Both the position numbers and the translations under genes were made by a program. 5,292 bases of DNA from JAKFFN01 sp036675025. Lineage in GTDB: Bacteria; Sumerlaeota; Sumerlaeia; Sumerlaeales; Sumerlaeaceae. Positions 1 through 5,292 of this stretch are shown in pieces. Under the pieces are notes generated by a model. That model saw nothing but the letters and a program-made list of their open reading frames with translations. It made no database searches and had not been told where the DNA came from. The stretch is taken from positions 1-5,292 of the forward strand of contig JAKFFN010000278.1 of NCBI GenBank assembly GCA_036675025.1. Reading direction: 5' to 3'. Numbering within the stretch: the first letter of the stretch is position 1; the number at the start of each line of letters is the position of its first letter.

Positions 1-463
1 TCAGCCCGATATAGCGCACCTTACCCGCCTCCACCAGCTCCTTCATGGCGCCAACGGTCTCCTCAACGGGAGTATTCGGATCGACCCGATGCAGGTAATA
101 GAGATCGATCACATCAACTCCCAGCCGCTTGAGGCTGCCGTCACACGATTCATGCACATAGTCGGGCTTGCCGCAGATGCCGCGGCGGTTGGGATCTTTG
201 GACTCGCGGATAAACCCGAATTTCGTGGCAAGCAGCACCTGGTCTCGCCGGTCCTTTATGGCCCGACCCACCAGCTCCTCATTGATAAAGGGGCCATACA
301 TGTCCGCCGTATCGAGGAAGTTAACCCCGATATCCAGCGCGCGGTGGATGGTAGCTATAGACTCCGCGTCGTTGGTCGGCCCATAAAATTCCGACATGCC
401 CATGCAGCCGAGTCCCATAGCTGAGACCTGCAGGTCCGAATTGCCAAGCTTGCGCTTCTCCAT
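1..463 (-). CDS. Aldo/keto reductase, N-terminal part (cut by window edge)
   Basis: Predicted NADPH-dependent aldo/keto reductase, a soluble (beta/alpha)8-barrel enzyme that reduces aldehydes or ketones; the substrate cannot be told. Only the first 154 residues are in the window. It opens MEKRKLGNSDLQVSAMGLGC, the usual first strand of the family. The full catalytic tetrad is visible: D51 and Y56 in LDTADMYG, K81 in LATKFG and H125 in LYYLHRVD. The stretch KRLGVDVIDLYYLH and the closing VRYIGL fit the bacterial AKR group that includes YajO/Tas/YghZ-like proteins. The start at 463 is chosen because the homology begins there; an AAGGA lies about 11 bases upstream. It follows the DsbA-like gene after 60 bases on the same strand, with no hairpin terminator seen between them, so shared transcription is possible. 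Family assignment is firm; physiological role is open. Confidence 0.95.
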   Translation of the reverse strand, partial: MEKRKLGNSDLQVSAMGLGCMGMSEFYGPTNDAESIATIHRALDIGVNFLDTADMYGPFINEELVGRAIKDRRDQVLLATKFGFIRESKDPNRRGICGKPDYVHESCDGSLKRLGVDVIDLYYLHRVDPNTPVEETVGAMKELVEAGKVRYIGL

Positions 464-523
464 CAGGTGTTCATCCTTTAGCGGTTTACGGTTTAATCAG
501 ATTCAGCATGCCAGCGGCAGTCA

Positions 524-1411
524 TCAATAAGCAGGCTGGCTCACTGGAAGCGGCTGCTGACCGCCAATGGCCGGCTGCAGCTGCGCAGCGCCCGGCTGCT
601 GACCCGATGAACCTTGTTGTCCAACCGAAGCCATGGCCGTGTCAATCTCTGCCAGCACCTGCTGCGGCGGATTGTAGGCTTTCACGACCTTGACCGGGTT
701 AATGCGCCCGTTGGCACCGCGCACTCCCACCACCAGGGTCGGCGTGCCACGTACACCCAGCGACTCGCCAAGGGCCTTGTCGTTCATCACCTCACGCATG
801 CTGGAACCCGAGCGAACGCAGCTGGCAAATTCGTCGGGATCGGCTCCGGCCTGGCGGGCATATCCCGCAAACACATTTGCCGACATCTCGCCCTGGTTCG
901 CCATAATCTGCTGACGCACCCTGTCAGATGCCTGGCCAGCACAGCGTGCCGCGGCAGCTGCCTCCTGCGCCTGCGCATGGCTCGGCAGCGGGAAGTCGTG
1001 CCACTCATAGGAGGCCCGGCCGCTGCTCACAAATCGCTGCATCACCTGGTTTTTGAGCCCTGAGTTATAACGGGCACTGTCCGGGCACTGCAGATCACTG
1101 AACTCCATGATCACCGGCATCCCGGCGCTGCGTCCCGCCCTGCTTTTCGCCTCAACATTGCGCTGCATCTGCTGGGGATCAGCGTTGGGATTCATCTGGT
1201 ACTGCGGGATTTGCTGATACTGTGGTTGCCCGGGCTGAGCCTGGGGCTGCACAGGCTGAGCCTGGGGCGCCTGCGAATCCTGCGATGGCGCCGATTCACC
1301 CACACGGTAAGTCTCCCCCGGACGGCTCCCCTCCACACGGTTCTGTGCCTGCAAAGGCAACGGCAAAAGCCCTAATACCAAAAGACTTACGTACAATATC
1401 CCACGGTTCAT
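524..1411 (-). CDS. Exported DsbA-like thioredoxin-fold protein with CPDS active site
   Basis: A 295-residue protein of the DsbA/Thioredoxin_4-like group, expected in the periplasm. Residues 1-22 form a signal peptide (basic start, hydrophobic core LLVLGLLPLPL, likely cleavage after LQA). Residues 44-83 are a Gln/Pro-rich linker. The thioredoxin-like domain runs from about 98 to 263: strand VIMEFSDLQ, active site C109-P-D-S112, a helical insert with C157 in AAARCAG and C198 in FASCVR, and the cis-proline loop GTPT at 222-225. Residues 264-295 are a second Gln/Pro/Gly-rich tail. Relatives usually carry CPFC or CPYC; the second cysteine is Ser here, so an ordinary dithiol redox cycle is not possible. 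A monothiol, isomerase-like or non-redox role is inferred. A longer reading from 1645 is open, but the start at 1411 is preferred because it begins the signal peptide and has GAGG five bases upstream. Confidence 0.85.
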   Translation of the reverse strand: MNRGILYVSLLVLGLLPLPLQAQNRVEGSRPGETYRVGESAPSQDSQAPQAQPVQPQAQPGQPQYQQIPQYQMNPNADPQQMQRNVEAKSRAGRSAGMPVIMEFSDLQCPDSARYNSGLKNQVMQRFVSSGRASYEWHDFPLPSHAQAQEAAAAARCAGQASDRVRQQIMANQGEMSANVFAGYARQAGADPDEFASCVRSGSSMREVMNDKALGESLGVRGTPTLVVGVRGANGRINPVKVVKAYNPPQQVLAEIDTAMASVGQQGSSGQQPGAAQLQPAIGGQQPLPVSQPAY

Positions 1412-1505
1412 AAGAGCCTCGTTTGAAAAAGTGTAAAAACGTTTCCATAAAGGGGGCACGAACCATGCCGAAAATGGATGCCTTCGCCACGGAGCCAAAC
1501 CGCCG

Positions 1506-1613
1506 CCCGCGAAGCGCCGACCCCCTCTATTCTCGAAGAAATCCCTACTGGGAGCGCCGGCGGCCCGCCGGCATAAACGTGAAGCTCGAACACTTCCCCA
1601 CCCGCGAAGCGCC
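1506..1613 (+). repeat. Left inverted-repeat arm of the RAYT unit
   Basis: Contains CCCGCGAAGCGCC at 1506-1518 and again at 1601-1613, with the palindrome block between them at 1544-1573. A small hairpin TTCT-CGA-AGAA lies at 1530-1540. Ungapped partner of 2373-2480 in the opposite orientation. The arm is noncoding: it lies between the RAYT stop and the start of the DsbA-like gene. Confidence 0.85.
1544..1573 (+). repeat. REP-like palindrome block, left copy
   Basis: A 30-base block identical to the reverse complement of 2413-2442. It holds a 17-base perfect palindrome at 1556-1572, GCCGGCGG-C-CCGCCGGC, able to form a stem of seven G-C pairs with a three-base loop, preceded by CCTACTGGGAGC. 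On the minus strand this flank reads GTAG, the tetranucleotide known to mark REP sequences recognised by characterised RAYT proteins. Whether GTAG plays that role here is inference. Confidence 0.85.
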
Positions 1614-1630
1614 AATCCGCAAAACCGCCG

Positions 1631-1643
1631 TCCGCGAAGCGCC
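1631..1643 (+). repeat. Extra copy of the 13-base GCGAAGC motif
   Basis: TCCGCGAAGCGCC differs from the 13-mer at 1601-1613 by its first base and is in the same orientation. It lies 41 bases from the RAYT stop codon and has no counterpart in the right arm, so it makes the left side one motif longer than the right. Confidence 0.75.
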
Positions 1644-1683
1644 AAATAAAAATGGCCAACTACAACACGTTACACCCATATCA

Positions 1684-2307
1684 CTATTCATTACAACCAG
1701 ACCACGCACTGGAGTATTTCCAATCACTGGACGAACGCACCAACCCGGCTTTTTCCGGGTTCTTCTCTATGTAGCTTAAAACATTGTTGAAGTGATTATC
1801 ATCGCGGATAAAGCGGTCGTAACCCTCTCTTTCCCAGACCTCACCTTGTCGGCCCATCAGCTTATTAATCTTCTTTGCCGTATAGGATTTCCATGAGTGG
1901 GTAATTTTGCCGAGCATGCGCTTCTGAAATGGCTCGAACAAAACGTGCACGTGATTCGGCATAACGCACCAGGCAATGAGATGATACGTTTTGCCGTCAA
2001 AGTGAAGAAGATTTCCCTGCACTATCTCAGCAATATCGGGTATTTTCAGCAAGCACTCTCCACGGCCAAGGTCTTCATATTTACAGATTCTCCGAGACAA
2101 CTCGATGCGACGGACATCACTGGCAGGCATCGCTTGTGTGATTTCCAACTCGCGTTTCCATTCTTCTACTTTTTCAGCGGGTACGGCATCAATGAGACGG
2201 TAGGTAATCGATTGGATAACGTTGTCTCCGCCATAACGTGGCAAGTAGCCACGAGAGTACCAGCCATGGTGCGGAGACATCCTGTATGTGTGTCGATCGA
2301 ACGACAT
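1684..2307 (-). CDS. REP-associated tyrosine transposase (RAYT, Y1/HUH family)
   Basis: A 207-residue HUH single-strand DNA endonuclease of the Transposase_17/Y1_Tnp type, expected to cut and rejoin DNA at REP hairpins through a 5'-phosphotyrosine. Seen in order: SPHHGWYSRGYLP near the N-terminus, the core strand QSITYRLIDAVP (32-43), the metal-binding HUH pair H119 and H121 in MPNHVHVLFE, helix LGKITHSWKSYTAKKIN, W158, the likely catalytic tyrosine Y163 in EGYDRFIRDD, and the family ending YIEKNPEKAGLV. Length and motifs look intact. The N-terminal methionine is uncertain: residue 10 (base 2280) begins MSPHHGWYSRGYLP, which resembles the start of related proteins as I recall them, and neither start has a convincing ribosome-binding site. 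The inverted repeats on both sides support the assignment. It may be an active transposase or a domesticated REP-handling protein; the sequence cannot decide. Confidence 0.93.
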   Translation of the reverse strand: MSFDRHTYRMSPHHGWYSRGYLPRYGGDNVIQSITYRLIDAVPAEKVEEWKRELEITQAMPASDVRRIELSRRICKYEDLGRGECLLKIPDIAEIVQGNLLHFDGKTYHLIAWCVMPNHVHVLFEPFQKRMLGKITHSWKSYTAKKINKLMGRQGEVWEREGYDRFIRDDNHFNNVLSYIEKNPEKAGLVRSSSDWKYSSAWSGCNE

Positions 2308-2372
2308 AGGGAGCTGTGATTGTCCGTGGAAGCGGCTATGTCAATACCTCGCTAATTTAAGTTTGATGTAGT

Positions 2373-2480
2373 GGCGCTTCGCGGGTGACGCCTTCTTCAA
2401 ACCCCACGTCCCTGCCGGCGGGCCGCCGGCGCTCCCAGTAGGAGCCTCTTCGAGAGAAATCGACACTGGTGCTTCGCGGG
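2373..2480 (-). repeat. Right inverted-repeat arm of the RAYT unit
   Basis: Mirror copy of 1506-1613. GGCGCTTCGCGGG lies at 2373-2385 and GGTGCTTCGCGGG (one change) at 2468-2480, with the palindrome block between. A small hairpin CTCT-TCG-AGAG lies at 2446-2456. It lies upstream of the RAYT start and just beyond the terminator of the leftward lyase-like gene. Confidence 0.85.
2413..2442 (-). repeat. REP-like palindrome block, right copy
   Basis: Exact reverse complement of 1544-1573 over 30 bases; the 17-base palindrome is at 2414-2430. On the plus strand GTAG occurs at 2438-2441, followed four bases later by the CTCT-TCG-AGAG hairpin. Perfect identity here, while the spacers differ, shows that this block is either constrained or recently homogenised. 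Confidence 0.85.
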
Positions 2481-2487
2481 TAGTATT

Positions 2488-2525
2488 AAAAAAATGCTGG
2501 TCCAACGTTTGGCGCTGGACCAGCA
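2488..2525 (-). terminator. Rho-independent terminator of the lyase-like gene
   Basis: A perfect 10-base-pair stem, TGCTGGTCCA at 2495-2504 with TGGACCAGCA at 2516-2525, encloses an 11-base loop. On the minus strand it is followed at once by seven T residues (A tract 2488-2494). It lies 41 bases beyond the stop codon of the gene ending at 2567, so it most likely ends that transcript and separates it from the RAYT unit. Confidence 0.92.
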
Positions 2526-2566
2526 ATTGACGCTTTACGTCCTGTTAGTACTTCTCGCTCTCGCTC

Positions 2567-4171
2567 TTACTTCTCGCTTTTCAAGTTGTTATCCAGGTTC
2601 ATCAGCACCTTTGCGGGATACACCACGCTGTTCAGCCAGAAGTTCATTTTGTGCTTTGTGAAGAACGTTGGGTAATCGCCATCCCAATGTTGCTGTACCT
2701 CCGGGAACGAATTCGCGATCGACTTGGCCTTCGCCCGATAGAGTTCATCGCCAGTGGCCTTGTAGGCTTCCCAGAACGTATCAACCATGATACCCGCTGA
2801 GCGGCCCACGGGCGTCCAGAAAACGTACTGCTCCTGCACAGACGGCGTGATCCACGTCGACGAATCAAAGCCCGGGTTTTTGTTCGGCTTCGGAATCGGC
2901 TGTTCCCAGATTACGAACTGGTCTTCAGCAAAACGAATCAGTTCCTTCGCCAGTTCCATGTCGCCCTTGTTGCGCATGAGGTACATGGCCAGTTCGCAGG
3001 CCTGTTCCCGGCTGTGATTCACGTATTCCGGGCGAGGTGTGATGTCTTCAAACTGCCCCTGCCAGTTAAACGTTTTCACCGGGTTTTCCATCACGTAATT
3101 CAGCGCCTTCTTTGTCGCATCTTCCAGCCCAGTCATTCCATAATCAGCGCGCAGACGGTCAAAGTAGTTAACCATAGCCGTGGGAATGGCAATGAGAGGC
3201 GTAGCCGACTCGCCACTTTCCCACCGCGGAAACAGCGGCCAGGTTCCTTCGTCATTCTGCGTCTTCACGTAAGTCTCTGCTATTTTCTTCGCGGCATTCA
3301 GGTACTTTTCGTCGCCTACAAGATCGTAAAGGTCCAGGAACGCTGTGCCTGCATCCACACCCATGGTAACCATGTGGTTCTCTAGCACCATGTGCTTCTT
3401 TTTCAGCTTCTTGACGTTAGGTCCATGATACGTAGGCACGTGATACTCATAGGCGCTGCCGGCCGGGAACCGGATGCTCAACATGTAATCGGCAATAATC
3501 CGGGCAAGCTCCTCCGCGCGCTTGCCTTCTTCCGTGCCCGTCGTCAGGCGCGCCTGCGTGATTCCGCCAATGCAAAGGGCGCTGTAAATCTTCGATGGGT
3601 ACTGGTAAAGGCGATATCCGAAATCCGGCTTCTTGTGCTCAAACCAGTACTGCACGTAATCCTTCTTCAGAAGCGTGTTCAACGCCAGCGTGGCACTCTC
3701 AGAAAGTGGAAGTTCCGGCGGCTCATGGTAAGGCCCGTTAAATGGCGCCGCCCTATAAGACTGCTTCTCCCCTGCGGTTCCTAATGTGGTACCGTCATCA
3801 GACAGCCCCACGACCTTCACCGCAAACCCGCCTACTGGCACCTTGGTCCAGACCGGGCTGAGCGGCGCATACGGCACATCCGCTTCAAAGGTCACGGTAT
3901 CTGAGGTCTTGTCTGAGGTAACCTCAAACTGGTATTTCTTCGCGCCATCCACCACCTTGAAATCAAACGCCGGCGCATAGATGAACCGCTTTGAGTGCTC
4001 GTTCCAGAACGGCACCTTTCCGGGTACTCCCGGCCGGACCGGGGTGGCGGATTCTTCCCAGGCTTTTTTGCCATAGGAAGTGAGATCATCATTGGCAGCA
4101 GCGCTAGCGGCAAAGGTTGGTGCAGCCGCGAAAATTATCGCGGCAGTGCATGCGAGGTTGGCAAGTTTCAT
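2567..4171 (-). CDS. Secreted helical-barrel protein, possible polysaccharide lyase
   Basis: A 534-residue exported protein. Residues 1 to about 22-26 are a signal peptide (MKLANLACTAAIIFAAAPTFA). Residues 50-145 look like a small beta-rich module: FWNEHSKRFIYAPAFDF (55-71), then VPYAPLSPVW (99-108). From about 155 to the end the protein is mostly amphipathic helices with aromatic-rich loops, as in (alpha/alpha)-toroid carbohydrate-active enzymes. Possible active-site or substrate-binding stretches are YQYPSKIYSA (189-198), VPTYHGPN (245-252), ENHMVTMG (264-271), NDEGTWP (306-312), QGQFEDITPRPEY (371-383) and NHSREQA (385-391). From memory it resembles uronan/alginate lyases such as family PL38, but I cannot confirm that or name the catalytic residues. 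It stands alone: its own terminator lies downstream, a divergent lemA upstream, and no sugar transporter or other CAZyme is in view. The gene itself is certain, the function tentative. Confidence 0.9.
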   Translation of the reverse strand: MKLANLACTAAIIFAAAPTFAASAAANDDLTSYGKKAWEESATPVRPGVPGKVPFWNEHSKRFIYAPAFDFKVVDGAKKYQFEVTSDKTSDTVTFEADVPYAPLSPVWTKVPVGGFAVKVVGLSDDGTTLGTAGEKQSYRAAPFNGPYHEPPELPLSESATLALNTLLKKDYVQYWFEHKKPDFGYRLYQYPSKIYSALCIGGITQARLTTGTEEGKRAEELARIIADYMLSIRFPAGSAYEYHVPTYHGPNVKKLKKKHMVLENHMVTMGVDAGTAFLDLYDLVGDEKYLNAAKKIAETYVKTQNDEGTWPLFPRWESGESATPLIAIPTAMVNYFDRLRADYGMTGLEDATKKALNYVMENPVKTFNWQGQFEDITPRPEYVNHSREQACELAMYLMRNKGDMELAKELIRFAEDQFVIWEQPIPKPNKNPGFDSSTWITPSVQEQYVFWTPVGRSAGIMVDTFWEAYKATGDELYRAKAKSIANSFPEVQQHWDGDYPTFFTKHKMNFWLNSVVYPAKVLMNLDNNLKSEK

Positions 4172-4195
4172 TAAGTGGTCCAGTTCATTACGTTT

Positions 4196-4210
4196 GTTAT
4201 AAACACGTGT
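4196..4210 (-). promoter_or_regulatory. Possible -10 element and palindrome upstream of the lyase-like gene
   Basis: On the minus strand TATAAC (4196-4201) matches the sigma-70 -10 consensus at five of six positions, about 24 bases before the start codon. No good -35 is found at the expected distance. Directly upstream is an 8-base palindrome ACACGTGT (4203-4210), between the usual -35 and -10 positions, where a regulator could bind. This is a weak, pattern-only call. Confidence 0.3.
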
Positions 4211-4268
4211 AAATCCACGACCGCTCCCAGATGCAAGCGGAATGTGCTAATAGCTGTTGGCGCGAAAA

Positions 4269-4296
4269 TTGACATGTGCGTTCTCTGCCTTGTAAA
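4269..4296 (+). promoter_or_regulatory. Sigma-70-type promoter for lemA
   Basis: TTGACA (4269-4274) is a perfect -35 box. It is followed after 16 bases by TGTAAA (4291-4296), which matches TATAAT at four of six positions. Transcription would start near 4303, giving a leader of about 27 bases that contains the AAGGA ribosome-binding site at 4318-4322. The position also argues against an upstream ATG at 4276 as the lemA start, since that would lie inside the promoter. Confidence 0.6.
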
Positions 4297-4329
4297 AGTT
4301 GTTCCTACTCCATCACTAAGGACTCTTCC

Positions 4330-5157
4330 ATGAAGACAAATGCTGGTGCTGAATCACGCCGCGATGCGGGCCGTGCAGGACTTATCGCCCTTGGCATCAT
4401 TGGTGTACTCGTAGTCGGGGCGATTATCTTTTTCATGTGGGCCGTGGGGGTCAATAATCGCATTGTGCGCCTTGACCAGGGGGCCGATACGGCCTGGGCC
4501 CAGGTGCAAAGCCAGTATCAGCGCCGGCTCGACCTGATTCCCAACCTCGTGGCCACCGTAAAGGGTGCCGCCCAGCAGGAAGTGCAGGTGGTGGTGGGCG
4601 CAGTAGAGGCCCGTGCCAAGGCTACGCAGGTCAAAATCGACCCGAGCGATCCGCAGCAGTTCGAGCAGTTTGCAAAAGCCCAGGGCGAACTCTCCAGTGC
4701 CCTGAGCAGGCTGCTTGTGACCGTGGAGCGCTACCCCGAGATCCGTACAAACCAGAACTTCCTCGAACTCCAGTCGCAGATTGAAGGCACGGAGAATCGC
4801 ATTTCCGTGGAACGCAAGAATTTCAACACGGCCGTGCAGGAGTATAACAATGCCGTGCTGACGTTCCCCGGATCGCTGATTGCCGGGTTCCGCAATTTCC
4901 AGAAACGCCCGTACTTTACCGGCGACGTAGAAGCTCAGACAGCGCCTACGGTTGATTTTGGTCAGCCGGCCAGCTACCAGCCGCCCTCGCCGGCGACTCC
5001 TGCGCCAGCCGCAGCGCCTGCTCAGCCAGCCTCAACTCCGGCATCTGCCGCCACACCGCCTGCGCCTGGCCAGACAGCCGTGCCGGAAGCCGCCACCACG
5101 GGCTCGGCAGCGGCGGCTTCGTCCATCCCGGCGGCACAGCCGGCGATGGCTAATTGA
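4330..5157 (+). CDS. lemA: LemA family membrane protein with Ala/Pro-rich tail
   Basis: A 275-residue LemA-family protein with one N-terminal membrane helix (about 17-39, LIALGIIGVLVVGAIIFFMW) and a helical domain expected outside the cytoplasm. Family hallmarks are the segment from L48 through QYQRRLDLIPNLV (62-74) to TVKGAAQQE, the middle part NQNFLELQSQIEGTENRISVER, the YNNAV motif, and FPGSLIAGF...KRPYF (179-196). The biochemical role of LemA is not established. Most members end shortly after this last motif; here residues 213-275 add a low-complexity tail of Ala, Pro, Ser and Gln. The start is placed at 4330 because AAGGA lies seven bases upstream and the transmembrane region follows; in-frame ATG 4276 would add 18 residues and lies within the promoter. 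In many bacteria lemA is followed by a TPM-domain gene, but the next reading frame here does not begin like one. Confidence 0.93.
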   Translation: MKTNAGAESRRDAGRAGLIALGIIGVLVVGAIIFFMWAVGVNNRIVRLDQGADTAWAQVQSQYQRRLDLIPNLVATVKGAAQQEVQVVVGAVEARAKATQVKIDPSDPQQFEQFAKAQGELSSALSRLLVTVERYPEIRTNQNFLELQSQIEGTENRISVERKNFNTAVQEYNNAVLTFPGSLIAGFRNFQKRPYFTGDVEAQTAPTVDFGQPASYQPPSPATPAPAAAPAQPASTPASAATPPAPGQTAVPEAATTGSAAAASSIPAAQPAMAN

Positions 5158-5174
5158 TTTCCCGAGTCTGCTCA

Positions 5175-5292
5175 ATGACAGATCACCCCCTGGATACGAA
5201 AGCACCCGCTAATGATCCGCTGGATCAGCTTTATGCGGCACTGGAGCACGGCGACTCATGGCGCATAGCCGAGGCCGTGCACCAGGCCGAAC
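5175..5292 (+). CDS. Start of unidentified protein downstream of lemA (cut by window edge)
   Basis: Only 39 residues are visible, beginning MTDHPLDTKAPANDPLDQLY and continuing with an amphipathic helix AALEHGDSWRIAEAVHQAE. There is no signal peptide, so the N-terminus is probably cytoplasmic. It starts 17 bases after the lemA stop on the same strand and is likely co-transcribed. No strong ribosome-binding site is seen; translation may depend on coupling to lemA, and a TTG at 5154 overlapping the lemA end is an in-frame alternative. The LxxALExGD...IAEAVHxAE pattern is similar to the N-terminal helical domain of MgtE magnesium transporters, but the fragment is too short to assign it. Confidence 0.6.
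   Translation, partial: MTDHPLDTKAPANDPLDQLYAALEHGDSWRIAEAVHQAE

Larger units (their letters stand above)
1506..2480. mobile_element. REP-RAYT unit: RAYT gene between 108-base inverted repeats
   Basis: The unit consists of a RAYT transposase gene (1684-2307, minus) bracketed by two inverted arms, 1506-1613 and 2373-2480. The arms align end to end without gaps, with about 80 of 108 positions identical by my hand count. Each arm has the same order: 13-mer, 25-base spacer, 30-base palindrome block, 27-base spacer, 13-mer. RAYT genes with such flanking REP/BIME sequences are known as REPtrons, and RAYTs are usually regarded as domesticated, single-copy relatives of IS200/IS605 transposases. I see no clear target-site duplication. 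The gene is visibly poorer in G+C than its neighbours (25 of 60 in line 1861-1920 against 37 of 60 in lemA line 4501-4560), consistent with horizontal origin. Confidence 0.8.

Noticed and set aside
89..424. Open frame of 111 residues on the plus strand
   Set aside because: It is the antisense of the aldo/keto reductase, which has a complete catalytic tetrad; the plus-strand product shows no family features.
1506..1643. Possible CRISPR array from the repeated 13-mers
   Set aside because: The repeats are too short and unevenly spaced, are mirrored on the other side of a transposase gene, and no cas gene is near.
1412..1645. 78-residue N-terminal extension of the DsbA-like protein
   Set aside because: The extension is Arg/Gly-rich, translates the RAYT repeat arm, and would bury the signal peptide; the ATG at 1411 has a well-placed GAGG.
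1742..1761. Hairpin AACCCGG/CCGGGTT with an A/T-rich loop, terminator-like
   Set aside because: It lies inside the RAYT coding region and encodes the conserved NPEKAGL segment; no T tract follows the stem on either strand, the T run being in the loop.
1897..2319. Open frame of 140 residues on the plus strand
   Set aside because: It is antisense to the RAYT gene, whose HUH and tyrosine motifs are intact on the other strand.
3014..3784. Two plus-strand open frames (3014-3385 and 3392-3784)
   Set aside because: Both are antisense to the secreted enzyme gene, with compositions typical of shadow frames and no start signals.
4952..5212. Arg/Pro-rich open frame on the plus strand
   Set aside because: It is a frame-shifted reading of the low-complexity lemA tail and the start of the next gene.

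Overview
The window reads as bacterial chromosome of a Gram-negative, moderately GC-rich organism. Two proteins carry Sec-type signal peptides, ribosome-binding sites are AAGGA/GAGG-like, and there is a RAYT-type transposase with REP-like palindromes, an arrangement best known from proteobacteria. A gammaproteobacterium is my guess, but nothing here fixes the taxonomy.

Layout from left to right. (1) Bases 1-463, minus: N-terminal 154 residues of an aldo/keto reductase with the whole catalytic tetrad; the rest runs off the left edge. (2) 524-1411, minus: an exported DsbA-like thioredoxin-fold protein whose usual CXXC is CPDS, so it lacks the resolving cysteine. It lies 60 bases upstream of the reductase on the same strand, so the two may be co-transcribed. 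(3) 1506-2480: a RAYT (REP-associated tyrosine transposase) gene inside a pair of ungapped 108-base inverted repeats. Each arm holds a 17-base GC-rich palindrome between two 13-base motifs, and each motif contains the mini-hairpin sequence GCGAAGC. (4) 2488-2525: a strong intrinsic terminator on the minus strand, closing the next gene. (5) 2567-4171, minus: a secreted protein of 534 residues, probably a helical-toroid carbohydrate-active enzyme such as a uronan lyase, but not firmly identified. (6) 4172-4329: divergent intergenic region with a good sigma-70 promoter for the rightward genes. (7) 4330-5157, plus: LemA-family membrane protein with an extra Ala/Pro-rich C-terminal tail. (8) 5175-5292, plus: start of a further gene 17 bases downstream of lemA, unidentified.

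The genes do not form one pathway. The leftward genes split into a monocistronic secreted enzyme with its own terminator, a mobile or domesticated REP-RAYT unit, and a possible thioredoxin-like/reductase pair; the rightward genes look like an operon led by lemA. The most interesting part is the REP-RAYT unit: its symmetric arms, conserved spacing, one covarying stem and repeated GCGAAGC mini-hairpins suggest a defined single-stranded DNA substrate for the encoded HUH nuclease.
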